A DNA stretch of 64,000 bases, from positions 96,100,001-96,164,000 of the forward strand of contig JBITNC010000001.1 in the NCBI GenBank assembly GCA_050084985.1, given 5' to 3'. The notes under the pieces are model-generated. The model had not been told where the DNA came from. It saw only the letters and a program-made list of their open reading frames with translations, and ran no database searches. Source of the stretch: Nageia nagi. Its lineage: Eukaryota; Pinophyta. Shown piece after piece: positions 9,390 to 22,275 of the stretch (position 1 is its first letter; every line of letters begins with the position of its first letter). Made by a program: the position numbers and the translations under genes.

Positions 9390-12042
9390 ATGTAATGCAT
9401 TCATAATTACCTCATGTTCTTGCATTGAATATTTACACAACACTCTCTTAGTAGGCCTCCCTTTATATTTGGATAGTTTAATATTTGTTGCTAGTATCAA
9501 ATGCAAATAGTGAAAATTTTTTTTGGTTCATAATCTTCATATTCTCCCAACCATTCCTTATTTATACTAGTTTTCATAGCCATGTACCAACAACAACCAT
9601 AGAACCTATTGGGTACTCAAACCCATCATCATCACATCGAGAATAAGTTAACTTATGTTTTCCCTCAACAATTGAAGCCAACCAATACTCTAATTCCTCT
9701 TCATTCCCTTCAGGTGCCATAACTACATACACATGTCTTGCAAATAAATTTTATATCAATTAAGTATGACATATAAGACTAGTTCAAATATATACAAAAA
9801 AGAGCATTCATATAAATAAAATGATAAAAAATGAAGTTTAAATTATTTTAAATTACCTTCTTGTACAAGGTCAAAAGCCTGATCATATTCCTCTAATGCA
9901 AATAATATATTCTCATCTTCAATAAATAAATCTTGTTCATCATGTGCTCCTTTAGGTGTTAAAGATCTTGGTTTCCATTCCTCAATCCATACTATATTTA
10001 TACATGCTTTTGATTCACCTACAATACAAGAATCACAAAAAATGCAATTTTATTGATCCATTATTTGTCTTGCAATCATGATGACTAGTAATATTATTTT
10101 CTTCAACTAAGCAAAAGAATTATCAAACTATAGAATTCTCTTTTGATCTGGTAGATACATTTGCATTACACCAATCCATAATTTCATGTGCATCTTGAAA
10201 TTTCATTGAATCTACAAATTTAAGTTATTCTCTAGCAAGATCTCTTTTCACACATGCACTAGCTCCGTCATGTTCACCTTTACTATGTCTAGCTTTAAAA
10301 AATGACCATATATTATGTTCTCTATGCATCCTACTTAACCAATAAAACATCAATGTATTCTTAAACTACCCTGTACAATTATCCGACCATATCAAATGTT
10401 GTGCCATATGAATATTTTGTTCCTTCAAATTTATGTAGAATATCTTAAAGCAAAATTGGATAAACTTTGGTGAATGTAATTTGTTATCACTTACATAAAA
10501 ATGTTACTCCCTTAAAACTTTTCTATTATCTTTTGTACTATAATCTGCATGTTTATATATGATATGAATAAAAATGGAAACTTATTGAGAATTATAATAC
10601 TAAGACTATATTTCTTGTTTTGGTGCTAGAGTATAGTTTTCTGCAAAGTCTATGACCGATAATATAGTTCCATATGGGAATGTGTTTCTACATTGATGAA
10701 ATTCACTATCAAGCCACTAAGCATGTTGGGAATGTTTCACATATTTTGGAATAAATTTGCTCTTAAAATTGTCCATAATGTATGTACACTAACCTTTTCA
10801 ATGATTAGATCAATATGCTTCCCAATTTTTCCACCTTTCAATGCGTACTCAACATTCTTAAATTTATAGATATCCACTAATGTTTGTCTAAAATCATGTA
10901 AACTAATTTCATGTACACATTATCCTAAAAATAAAAGGTTCCCATATATACTACATTGTCCAAAAATACATGCATATGAATAAAATGATTGACTATTTGG
11001 AATTTGACAAAATAAACCTGCTATAAACTCATTGATAGATTCAAGTGGCATATTAAAACCATATCCTTGTAGTAAGTTGTTAGTATGAAAAGTACCATTT
11101 ATATATCAAAAACCTTGATAATAATATTTAAATTACATATGAGTTTTATAGCAACATGTTATTCTTTGCTTGTTAATCCTAACATACCAAGGTTTGCATT
11201 TCTCAAAATATCTTTAACTTAGGCTAATATTAAAACTACTTAACACTTTCTCATTTACAAAGTTATTGTATAATTCAATTTGAGTCATATCTAAAAAGTG
11301 TTTTGCATGCTTAGGTTGAGGATCTTTTGAACTTGAATATTTCCTTTGTTTTAAAACATCTTTACTATTAGGAGACACCCTTGTATGATCATGCTAATAT
11401 TTTTCAATTACATTTTTTTATCTCATTAGTCAATTTCCTATCATACCTAGGAAGCCTACCACTAAAACTCTAACATTGGTTGATTAGATCAATTTCAATG
11501 CTTTTTCTTCTCCTTAGAGCTCTTCACAAAGTTTTAGGGTTTATATTTAGATATCCACAAATATTACCAATCATTTTTTTCTTTACAGTTGATTTATTTA
11601 CTAAAGTAGTTATTATGGTTCATCATGCCACATTCCTATATTTAGATTGACTCTTCTTCCCAATAGAGTCCATGGCATTAGCAACAGTGGATATAACTTG
11701 TTTTAAGGGTTCCTTTTTTTCACACAAACACCTAAATTTTTCAATACTCTTCTCCTTTTTGACATTCTCATTAATTGTAACATGAGTTGACATTGAAATC
11801 CTAGCTCCTTATTAAGAAAAATTGATCATATATTCTATTTGCATGTGTTTGTATTTGTCTCATAGATATCATAATAAGAACATTATCTAAGATATCACAT
11901 TTAATATGTAAAAAAATATTTTTATCATTAGTATCTTCAATATTCTCATTCTTAATATAATTAACATGTGGGTTTGAAGACATACCTGGATTTGTGTCCA
12001 TAGTTAGTACATCAGGGCTAAGGGTTGGCTCACCAAAGTTTA
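9390..12042 (-). pseudogene. Decayed DDE-type transposase-like gene, main exons
   Basis: Reading right to left, a long decayed frame carries the marks of a transposase-like family that I know from plants and animals but cannot name firmly. There is an acidic N-terminal part (12040-11800, open as NPGMSSNPHVNYIKNENIED), a basic region (about 11500), and a core with WSDNCTG followed by FKNTLMFYWLSRMH (10390-10330). Then comes FFKARHSKGEHDGASACVKR (10300-10240), which matches the H-G-K-G-x-x-D-G-x-G-x-x-x-K-R signature of the family with G-to-S changes. A C-terminal module (EGKHKLTYSR, DDDGFEYPIGSMVVVG, 9690-9590) follows. Many stops and shifts break it. An acceptor-like ccatgtgtag lies just before 12042. 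No terminal inverted repeats were found. Confidence 0.7.
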
Positions 12043-12189
12043 CTACACATGGAAAAAAGGTAAAATACAATAATTAATTAATGATTTGTTGAATATTTAA
12101 TCAAGAATTAAACTAATATTTAGTTTATGAAATTAAAAAAATTGAGTAACCAATATATAATTGCATTATGCCAACTCAAAGAAAATAAA

Positions 12190-13170
12190 AAACTTAAGTT
12201 CTAAACCTTTAAGCCTTAAACAAATTAATATATAGTGGCATTATGTGATATATATGCTTAACCTAATTTGAAGAGCATTAAAATGTTAATAGGAAATCAC
12301 ATGTTTAACCCCATTGGTCAAATTTTAAATTTAACATTGTTATCCAAACATTGATAGGACATACAAACCTAAACCTTAAAACCTAAAACATAAACCCTAA
12401 AACTTTAAGCCAAGTAAGAAAACATAAGCACTAAAATATAAACCCTTAAACCTTAAAAATATCTAAATTCTTAAACAAACCTAACACTAAAATCCTAAAT
12501 CTTAAACCCTCAAAACCTAAACCCTAAACCCTTACTTTCCCTAAATTGCTACACTCTTAAACCCTTAATACGTCACATGTTTAACCCCATTGGCCAAATT
12601 TTAAATTTAACATCATTTGCCAAACCTTTATAGGACATACAAACCTAAACCTTAAACCTTAAAACCTAAATCCTAAACCCTTAAGACAAGTAAGCAAACC
12701 TAAGCACTAAAATGTAGACCCTAAACCCTTAAGCCTTAAAAACACCTAAATCTTTACACAAACCTAAAAACTAAGGTCCTAAATCCTAAACCCTCAAAAA
12801 CTAAACCCTAAACCCTTACTTTCACTAAACCACTACACTCTTAAAATCTATAGTTCCTAAACCCAACTATCCCTTAAACTCTTTAACCCCTTTAACATCA
12901 TGTTTGACCCCATTGGTCAAATGTTTAACCCTTATAACCCTATAAACCTCAACACTAAAATGTAAGCACTATAACCCTATTAAACCATAAAACCCTACCC
13001 CTAAACCCTTCAACTCTTACACCCTATTCCCTTAAACTCTTAAAGCCTTTATCGTAAACCCTTAAAATCTTAAACCTTTAACCATTAAACACATAAACAT
13101 AAGTAAACCTTAAAATATTTAATCCTTCAAACTTAAAACTCTAAACCCTAAACCCAAGTAACCCATTGGT
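12190..13170 (+). repeat. Degenerate telomere-like array 1 (CCCTAAA)
   Basis: About 1 kb of imperfect heptamers around CCCTAAA, with variants CCTTAAA and CACTAAA, dominates this stretch. On the other strand this is TTTAGGG, the common plant telomere repeat. Blocks such as 'gttaaccccattgg' plus 'caaattttaaatttaacat' recur near 12300, 12580 and 12905, so the array has a higher-order layer. It sits in the predicted intron between the two parts of the transposase-like gene. Confidence 0.85.
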
Positions 13171-13751
13171 CAAATGTTTAACCTTTTTTACAAAATGTTG
13201 AATCACCTTGATTAATTGGTCATAAATTAGTCTCCTATTTATTTATAAAAAAATAATCATATGACTATATGTTTGTAAATACTTTTGAATAAACATTGAT
13301 CATATGTCCTACATTAATTCAATTTAGTTTAAAAAGGATACTAAAAGAAGTTTATCTATCTATTCACTTCTATACAAACTTTGAAAGGTCCTACAAATAA
13401 TCATTGGTAAATATTTCAAACCTATTGGTCAAGTGGATGCATTAATATCCTTTATGTTTCTGAGAAGTAATCATTCAACTATATGTTTATAAATACTAGT
13501 GGATATACTTTGTTAGGTCCTACATATTAGCCATTATTAGTAATTCTCATAATTAAGGTTCTTAAGATAGTTAATAGAAGTGTCAAATAACTTGATTACC
13601 TATAGAATTTAGTAGTACTTGTACCAAAATTCTAAAAACTACTCTAATAGTAGAAGTACAAACATGAGCTAGAGCTATCATTTTAATTGGTCTATGAGAC
13701 TATTGAAAAACATCAAAAATTATAATAGGATACAAAGATTCAAAGACATAC

Positions 13752-14032
13752 TTGCATTCATTTCCATAGTCATTGAATTTGAAACTTCATTCAATGGTGC
13801 ACCATCTTCATTCATATCTACATTTGTACCTACATTTGTGTTCTCTTCAATGTCCTCCTCTTCAATTGGTATGGAAGTTTCATGTACTTCATTACAATTC
13901 AGTTCATTATTTTGTGCTCTTTTCTCTCTTTTCCTTTTTGCATCCTTATCTCTTTTTGCAAGAATGTCTAGATGTCATGACCTTCCTTCCTCTCTTTCTT
14001 TGGCACTTTTTATCACCCATGATGTTGATTAA
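13752..14032 (-). pseudogene. First exon of the transposase-like gene
   Basis: On the minus strand a lysine/arginine-rich stretch (LAKRDKDAKRKREKRAQNN) is followed by an acidic part (PIEEEDIEENTNVG) and MTMEMNA, then a GTATGT donor at 13751. Basic-then-acidic N-termini of this sort are typical of the same transposase-like proteins. The frame is disturbed between 13960 and 14030. The + strand frames at 13694-14069 are the antisense of this exon. The link to 12042 through a 1.7-kb intron is inferred from donor and acceptor only. Confidence 0.5.
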
Positions 14033-14069
14033 CTTGAGAAGTTTCCAAATTCAACTTTGTATATCTTGA

Positions 14070-15460
14070 AAAGATAAATGTAATGAAAATGATTGTTTCA
14101 GACTTAATGCCTTCAAAATCTTTGTAAAAAAATTATTTTAATCTCAAATTGACTGAAAAATGTGCCTTGGATCACAACCTTAGTATATTGATTGAATATT
14201 GTGCATGCATGAAAATATTAACTCAGTTCCTACAAAAAATGTTGTGCTCTACTGTACTATACAAAAATGAAAGACAATGATGTAGAGAACATCTCTATCT
14301 AGATAATTGTTTTTGTCTTAATTTAAACAAATTAGGATCCTGATATTTAAATGGCTATAAAATATTAGGATCTTGATATCTCAATAGTTATAAAATATAA
14401 AGATCCCAATATATATCAAGATCCTTATATATTCAAAATTCTTTACCCACCCATATCCACCCACACTCACCCACCAATGTCAAATTTAGGATCGAAAAAG
14501 TCTAGTTGAGCCAAGCTTGTGCCTTGGATCTACAAGTAAATGTCTAAGCTTGATTTTAGTACAAAATCGTAACTTCGAGCATATAGTTCATGGTGCTTTC
14601 AATTGAATTTTGTCACAAAATTAAAATCTATTTTAGATGAAATAATGATGAATCCAAATATGTAATTTTTTTTAGAATTGGATTACATTTTATATTTTTC
14701 TATTAATTTTTAGTGAAAGTGGTCCATAAACTTGAAATATAAGGGTCTCATATTTTCTTAATAAGGTTTTGGTTTTTGAGATTTATGAAAAACAAATTAT
14801 ATATGGATAAGCTTCACATAATTCTATATAAGAATAAAAAAAATTGAAAAAAGATTAAGTTTACATCAAATTATGATGGATGAACACAAGCACTTTTCGA
14901 AACTACAAACATGCCTAGTACAAAATTAATAAAAAAACAAATACTAATGAAAAAAATATGGAAAAATATGCATGATAAGATCCAATGTGTTAGATATATT
15001 TTCCTAAAAGTATTTAAAAAAAATACTTTGATTTTAGTCAAATTATGGTGCACGGACACATGCATGGTATGGTCCAAAAATGATTTTGTTAAAATAGTGA
15101 TTTTTGTTCATCCAATCGAATTTTAAATTCTATGATCTGGCTATTGGAAAAAATTATATATTTAAAAACTAGACTCTAAGCACTACATTTTCACCTGGTG
15201 ACCTTTTTCATGCTTCCATTTCTAAGTTTTTCAAATTTTGAGATCAATCATACCCAAACTTAAAAATTAAGGAAAACAATTCCACTTTTTGGCCTTAAAG
15301 TGGACCCAAATTCTTGCACCCACTCCTTAATGAGATTTTAACATGATTTTGATATGTCAAGTTGAGATTTGACCTTATATCCTTAGGTTCACCTCTTACT
15401 TGTCTTGTTAATTAAAATGAAAAAGGAAAAAATTCCTCCTAATGATGATGCTTTACACAT
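14070..15460. other. AT-rich region without a gene
   Basis: No coding signal is seen. Around 14330-14440 the words 'ggatcctgatat', 'ggatcttgatat' and 'gatcccaatatat' recur. The segments near 14870 and 15040 (both 'tcaaattatg' followed by a purine- and C-rich tail) look like two diverged copies. If the primer-site-like sequence at 15461 is real, the end of this stretch would be the 5' LTR of gypsy element C, but no matching 3' copy was recognised. Confidence 0.4.
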
Positions 15461-15499
15461 TGGTATCAAAGATCTTAGAAGAGATTCTTGAGACATGTC

Positions 15500-16420
15500 T
15501 ATCTTACTAATAAATGAATATTACAATATAAACATGAGGATATTTAGAAAGGTCTACAAAATAAGGAACAAGAATGCTTCTAAGGAAGTAACTGAGAACC
15601 CAAAATGGAAGGCAAAAGAAAAAGCAACCTTTAGGTAGGTGGTGAAGGAAACATCCACACCTCAACTTAAAACTCAACCTAATGCAGAATGACACTTTCC
15701 TATATTCTCTAGATAAGGAACTCCCAATGTGACTCTTGAAATTATAAAAATGCCTTTCACTATATCTACTACAACAAGAAATAATACATTCAATTTTCTA
15801 ATTAAGCAAAGGCTTCTTTTGCAAGATCTAGTAAAAAATGGCTTGTTGAAGCCATTAGATACAAAAGTAGAAGATGATAGTGTGTCATTGGGTAATTCAT
15901 ATGCTTATTATTCTTATCATAAAAGAATAATATATTATATAAATAGCTATAAATATCTTGAGGCTACTATATTAGATGTCAATGCACAAGGGAAGTATGA
16001 AATCAAATAAAATGCTTCAGATCCGAATCAAGTAGTTAATACTATATCATTGCATGAGGATGTTTGTGCTAATTAGAAGAGGTCATCCAAAGTCCATTCC
16101 AAATTTGATTACTATTAATCAAGTAAGTCTCCCACCTAATCCAAAATCTTATAGCATGATAGAACAATTAAAATCTACTCTTGCTAAAATTAACTTATAT
16201 GATCTCATTAACACATCTAAAAAATATAAGGAGGTCTTATATGAGTTGTTCAAAAAGGAAAAAGTCCCCACAAATATTTTTTTTGCATTATTTTATAAAA
16301 AACTCCAATCCATTAAATATTTTTATGCAATTTTCTTTTTTAAATCTGAAAAAAATTAGCATGGAACTCATTTCTAAATGTCTTACACTTTATGTGATAC
16401 CTATGATCTACATGGATAGG
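15500..16420 (+). pseudogene. Gag C-terminal region of element C
   Basis: The clearest part is 16160-16300, reading SMIEQLKSTLAKINLYDL then TSKKYKEVLYELFKKEKVP. This corresponds to the conserved helix-rich segment before the protease in Tat-lineage polyproteins (YDLL..SK.HRE.L). Open stretches at 15729-16010 and 16054-16359 are in different frames, so at least one shift separates them. The gag start is not identifiable. Confidence 0.6.
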
Positions 16421-17300
16421 AAATAAAAAGAATAATGGTAGATCCTAGTTTAGTTGTCAATGTTTGTTCTTGAAAATTCTTGAAACAACTTTAAGATAAT
16501 GATTTCAAAATCTCTCCTTTAGAAAAACCAACTTTTTATTTAAGTACTTATGATAGTTCATCCAAAAAACCACTTGAATTGTTCACACTTCCAGTAACAC
16601 TAGGCCTTAGGATTGTTGAAATAAATTTTCATGTAATTTACTTCTAGGAATACCTTAGTTACATGATATGGATACAATACCTTCTACAATAAATGGTCAT
16701 TTGAAGTATGAATATGAGGTATAAATACACACAATAATAGGATATTTTGGATCCTTTTACATTATGTAATTTGGAAAAATTTAGATATTGAAGGATTGGA
16801 TCTAAGTTGTTTTAAATTTCAAATATTTCCAAAGGAAGTTTAATCAGCATTAATAAAAGAAGATAAAGAATTTTATATTCCATAGATATGAATGGGAATG
16901 TACAAATTCCATAACTTTGATCTATTAGCCTTTTGTCAAATATTTGGGGCATCCAAAAATATTAAATAATGTAGAGCATTTGCACCATGTTGAAGGTAAC
17001 ACAAAGCATTTACATCATGAAACTAAGGATAGTCATGTGGTTCTTGCTCTGCAACTTCAATATCTCCAAATCCTATCCAGTAAACAAATAAAAGTTGAAA
17101 AAGGATACAGGTAATTCCTTTCCATCTCCTTTTGTACATAAATATATGATGCAAAATTCCAAACATAAGGGGGGAGGATTAGAAAAGTTAGAACATGGTA
17201 TGTCTTCTTTTTTGATAACTTAGGAGCTTAGAAAGATAAGAAAGGGTTAGGTAGTGATCAAAATACTAAGAAAAATTTAGGTCCTATAAAGTTTATTCCA
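16421..17300 (+). pseudogene. Retropepsin region of element C
   Basis: A frame with stops encodes MVDPSLVVNVCS near 16437-16472, where the family has an Asp-x-Gly-Ser active site followed by NV. The Asp is kept but the Gly and Ser are not, so the protease would be dead. Downstream the frame keeps KPLELFTLPVTLGL. The stretch 16800-17300 before the polymerase is poorly preserved. Confidence 0.5.
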
Positions 17301-17309
17301 AAATGCACT

Positions 17310-18480
17310 ATGATTAATCGTTGTGATCATATTGATGAAGATTTATGGCTTGATGATACTATACCTTTTGAGTTTGATTATTTTTCCATTAATGATAATA
17401 TATTAGAATATATAAAGGCACATTTAGAATTACCGAAATCAAATGATAGAAGAAAGTCATATTATATTCTTAGTCAGTATGGATATTTTGGATAGGAAGT
17501 AAACTTTAATTAAGTATTTCAAGTACAATAGGCTAATGAACAAGAGGATGATGACCATGATATTCTAGGCTTAGAAGAGTTACCTTCACTATTGCAAAAG
17601 AAATATAAAATGATATTTTCTACTAAAGAGTTAGTTGATGTTAACATTAGCACAAGTGATCAAGAGAGATTAATCAAAGTTGGGGCTACTCTTCCAACAC
17701 CACAACAAGAGAGGTACAAAAATAAGTTTATTGAATGTAATAAATACTTTACATGGTCTTATTCTAATAATCTTGGTTTAGATCCATCTTTTATCATGCA
17801 TATTTACCACTCAAAAAAGAAAAAAAAAATATATCAAACAAAAAGAAAAATTCAAAAGATTTGTTAGTTAAGAAAGAAATTGAAAAATACTTGAATGCTA
17901 GTTTCATTAGGCCTATAGATTATTCAAAATGGATGGTTAACATTATTAATGTTGCTAAACCAATTGGAGAAATAATAATTTGCATTGATTTTAGAGATAT
18001 TAATAATGTTTGTCCAAAAGATGATTTTGCATTACCAAATATTGATATGATTCTAGATAGTATTGGTGGTCATGATACATTATCTTTTATGAATGGATTT
18101 TTGAGATATAATTAGATACTACTTAGTCCAATTGATCAGCATAAAATAACTTTCACCAAACCATGGGGTAATGTTTATTAGAAGGTTATGCCTTTTGATT
18201 TGAAAAATATAGGAGCAACTTATCAATGTGCAATGGTAACTATGTTTCATAAGCACATTCATAAATTTATAAAGGTTTAAGTTGATAATATAATGGTAAA
18301 ATCAAAGCAAGGATAAAATCATTTGGAGCTTCTTGAGGAGGTATTTGGCATACTAAAAAAATATAACCTTAGAATAAAGCCTCAAAAATATGATTTTGGT
18401 GTTACTTCAAGAAAGTTACTAAGCTTTATGGTTTCAAAAAGAGATGTTGAAGTGGATCCAAAAAACTAAAGGTCATTGTT
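17310..18480 (+). pseudogene. Gypsy reverse transcriptase of element C
   Basis: From 17592 the connection to the polymerase reads YFTWSYSNNLGLDPSFI. After a frame change near 17860 come VKKEIEKYLNASFIRPIDYS, ICIDFRDINNVCPKDDFALP and FMNGFLRYN (17861-18112), all standard gypsy reverse transcriptase blocks. The catalytic YVDD box is ruined: 18278-18289 reads stop-V-D-N where Y-V-D-D is expected, followed by IMVKSK. The next blocks (ILKKYNLRIKPQKYDFG) are readable to about 18430. Several stops replace Gln or Trp codons. Confidence 0.9.
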
Positions 18481-18529
18481 AGTATGCCACCTCCCACAAA
18501 TCTAAAATAATTAAGAAGCCTATAAGGTA

Positions 18530-19121
18530 AGATAAATTTAGTAAGGATATTTATTTTCCAACTTGGTGATAAATGTTTACCATTCACTCACTTGTTAAAA
18601 AAGAATGTAAATTTTTTATGGGATGAGAAATATCAAAAGGCATTTGAGAATATAAAATATTATTTACTTAGCCCACCCATATTGGTAACTATGGATTTTA
18701 GCAAAGAAGGATATCTTTACTTATCAATCATAATGTTTTCCTTAGGGGAAATGCTATGTTAGCAAGATGATGAAAAGAAGAAAAGAGCAATTTACTACCT
18801 CAACAAGACCGTCAAAGACTATGAAACAAGGTACACTTTTATGGAAGAACTCTTTTTTAGTATAGTTTTTAAAACTGAAAAAATTGAGGCTTTATATTTT
18901 ATACTACACTACATATATTGTTAGCTTAGTTAATCCATTGAAATATATCATAAAAAAAGCAATATTTATCAGGAAAAGAAGCTAAATGATTGATTTTATT
19001 GTAATAATTTTTAACATTAATGTGATAAATAAAAAGTCTATTAAAGGCTAGAAGTTACAAATTTTTTAGTAGAGTTCCCTAGAATGATGGAGTTATTGTC
19101 TACAAAGAATTTTCAAATGAC
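18530..19121 (+). pseudogene. First RNase H region of element C
   Basis: Readable blocks include FTHLLKKNVNFLWDEKYQKA followed by FENIKYYLLSPPIL (18580-18690) and RAIYYLNKTVKDYETRYTFM (18786-18845), which match the connection and RNase H of gypsy pol. The N-terminal catalytic part around 18700-18780 is damaged. The region ends at the target site of copia B (TATGA at 19122-19126). Confidence 0.7.
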
Positions 19122-19126
19122 TATGA
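19122..19126. repeat. Target site duplication of element B, left copy
   Basis: TATGA precedes the LTR at 19127 and is repeated at 27856-27860 after the other LTR. Joining the flanks at one copy restores continuous sequence of gypsy element C. Confidence 0.88.
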
Positions 19127-19601
19127 TTTTGGAATGTATAATGCATTATTGTAAACGTTGTATTAAATATTTTATAGAAATTCACTAATACTTAAGGGTA
19201 TTATTTGATACCTTAAGTATTTTAGTGAATATAATAATGTAACTTATCCTACATTCCAAGTTATGAGCATGCCTCTTAATTCAAAGATGTGCATGTCATG
19301 CTTAGGTCCTCCAAGGGGGGATTTTGGCCTATAAATAGAAGGCTCCCCTTCTATAATCATACACCATTGTGGAGTAAGGATACGCTCTACGATAGAAGTG
19401 TAGGAGTTGATATTAGAAGAATTGTAAGAGAGTTGTATTTATGAAAAAAGTAAAGATCTATTTAGTGGATGTACTTCTAGTTGGATGAACCACTTTATAT
19501 CTTGTGTTGTGAGATTGCTTTGTGTATTTGTTGGATATAATTGTGATCTTTCATGTGATCTTGGTAGTTTGATAATTATATTATTAGTGTTAATTTCTTC
19601 A
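19127..19601 (+). repeat. 5' LTR of copia element B
   Basis: It starts ttttggaatg (terminal TG changed to TT) and ends cttca at 19601. It holds the ATAATGCATTAT palindrome, the hairpin at 19181-19229, and 'cctataaatagaaggc' as TATA-like site near 19330. Confidence 0.93.
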
Positions 19602-19604
19602 AAT

Positions 19605-19616
19605 TAGTATCAGAGC
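19605..19616 (+). other. Primer binding site of element B
   Basis: TAGTATCAGAGC matches the tRNA-iMet primer site TGGTATCAGAGC except for one G-to-A change, three bases past the LTR. Confidence 0.88.
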
Positions 19617-22275
19617 TACATCTTGGAGGCTCGTTTTCATATCCTTGGTGTGAAAGCTACATCTTTATGATCTTCACTTTTCATCTTTCACTTCGTTGTT
19701 GAGGTAAAAATAAAGAGAAGGTATAAATTAAATTTCCCCCTTTGGTTATTTTTTTTAGATTATTACATGTTATTACTCACATATTACTTATTATGTGTTC
19801 ACCTTTCTTTTGAGCATAATATGGTTAACAAAATTGCATAATTTTGGTTAATGCTAACTTCTTATGATTACTTGCAATTGTTTTAATTGCTATAATATTT
19901 TTTTAAGAGAAAGGTCATTATACCAAATTTGCGTAATGGTAATATTACAAAATATACCTAAAATTAAGAAATATATGCAATTTTGTGCCATTTGGTTTGA
20001 TACTAACCTTTTAAAAATAAAAACAAAAAATAAAAAAAAGGTGTAATTTTTTTTTATACATTTTGGTTAAACATGTATAAATGTTATAGTTTTTTAAAAA
20101 ATAATAAATAATAAATATTTTGTTGGTAATCTTTTAATCTTAGCATTTATATATTCATGGGGAGGCAAACATGAGTCCTTTGGACATCATTTTTTGCATT
20201 TTTACAAAAGTTTAAAATTTGTTTTGAGACTCCTCCTCTAGGGGTGCTCTTCCTCCTCCCTACCATCCTCTCCTCCTCTCTTGGATCTATCACTTCAATC
20301 CCTCACAGATTATGGTTCTTTGATCTACTCACAGGAATGATGCTTGATCTAGTCTATTCACAATTAGCACCTTCCTCCTTTGCATGCTTCTCTCCTCTCA
20401 TGCTATGGCCCTCCTCTGGTCCTATCATGCCTTTATAATTTTTTCCTTGTATGCATCTATTTATTTTTTGTTCCAGTACTCTTGCACTTTGGTCCTTCCC
20501 TTACCAAGCTTATGGGAGTCATGTCACCTTTTTTTTATACCACTGCAACCAAGTACGCCAGTAGCCCTAAAGTGGCACCCTCATGCATCACTCCTATTCA
20601 TCATAATTTTTTTATTGTAATGGTTTCAATCCTCTTCTTAGCACTACTTTACAACTGCTTGGCAATGGGAATCTAACAATCCCTTGATGATCATAGGCTA
20701 TCATGTTTTCTTTACTACCTTAGCCTCCTTCTCATTCTCCATGATGTGATTCTCTCCTCATATGTGGGTTGTCCTTACTGCACTCACATCCATGCTAGAA
20801 GGGTTGGGTCCCTTGCACTACATCTCCTCCTATGGCCCACGATATCAACTTTGCTTGCCCTATTGAATGCATAGGATACTATATTTTTTTGGAGTTTATT
20901 CACCTAACCTATCATGTACTCCAACACTACTACTCCTATTCTTGCATTTTTTGGTGTTGACCTTTGAATTCCATCTTGTTGAACATTTTTTTTCATTTCT
21001 AGATACTAGAATTTCTCCTCCCCAACCCCATTGACCACCTTTTGTTTTCACATGCCTACCAACCTTATACATTTTTTTTAATGCTACCCTCATTTTTCAT
21101 ATTTGTTTTGGGGATCTTATGTTTTAAGTCACAAGGGGGAAAATATACTAGATTTGACTTAAATGTTTTACATTTGTTTACTTACACATTGTTAAAGTTA
21201 AAGAAAGACTTTTTTTTAATTACTCAAATGCATATTTTTAAAGAGAGCATTTGTAAGTTAAAAAGAGCATTTTTTAAGTAATGCATGCTTAAGATTATTA
21301 CTTATCCTTACTGCATGCTTAGTACTTAATTTTTTTAAGTTAATGCAAATTTTGAAGATGCATGCTTATGACTTAAAAATGTATGATTATAGTACTTATG
21401 GGAATAATGCTTGTATTTTGATCCCTTATAAAAATGGATACATATTTACTTAAAAATGATATATGCTTCTTTAAGTTAATAATGCATACTTCTACTTATG
21501 GGATTAATATATGCTCTTATGCAAAGTTAATGGAATGAACTTGTGCAAAATATGAGATGATAATGTCCTTTAGGGGTTGTGAACAAAACCCATTAGACAC
21601 TTAGGTTTCAAGTTATTGGATGGATTAAGTTTTTTACTTATGCTCTTTTATTTCATATTTTATATTTTAATTTATTTACTTATGTAAAATAAAAACACAA
21701 ATATTGATATGAGTAATCCCCTAAAATGAACACATCTACATGTACTTTCTACAACATAACTTGTTTAGGGAGCCATGAGGTGAGGATAGGTAGATTAGAG
21801 CCTTTAAGTTTGACAATCCAAGTGATAAAAATTTTATACTACTTAATTACCCTAAGTCCTCTGTTGGTCTAGACATAACTCTATTAGGTGGATAGGTATG
21901 TGTGTAGTGATACCACATATCCACATGTCCATTCAGGGATTATCTTGATAACCTAAGAGGACACCTTGAAATCTAATAAGGATTAATAATTTGGTTGATG
22001 CCTAAATAGAATTGGTTGAGGATTGGTAGGACCTAGGCTCCTCTTATGTGAGCATCCAGGTAAAGGCCTAATTTTAGATAAGAAAATAAGCCTCAATAAT
22101 GTCACTCTACATCTACAATTCTTGAGATATGAAATGCATTTGGGTACATGGGTTATTATTTCAATATTTGCACTTATAAATCACATTAAGCATATCTTTA
22201 ATGTTAAATGCAATATGTATTATTTACTTGGTTTATTGAAAACACATGCTTATTACTTCGCATTTTTTGTAGCAA
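19617..22275 (+). other. Long leader of element B
   Basis: There is no gene here. A donor-like site (gttgaggtaaaa, then agaaggtataaa, 19700-19725) lies near the start and a pyrimidine tract ending in TTTTTTGTAG just before the gag start. Between them lie a C/T-rich part (20220-21030) with several overlapping open frames that look like composition artefacts, a block with repeated 'atgcttagtacttaa'-type words (21240-21520), and a family-shared segment (21560-22060) also present in A and H. Confidence 0.7.

Noticed and set aside
13694-14069. Two overlapping + strand frames near 13.7-14.1 kb
   Set aside because: The minus strand carries a better reading, a basic then acidic exon with a GTATGT donor, so these are antisense shadows.
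20244-21281. Several overlapping open frames in the leader of B
   Set aside because: Pyrimidine-rich sequence without stops in several frames at once, no conserved motif, and no counterpart frame in H or A.
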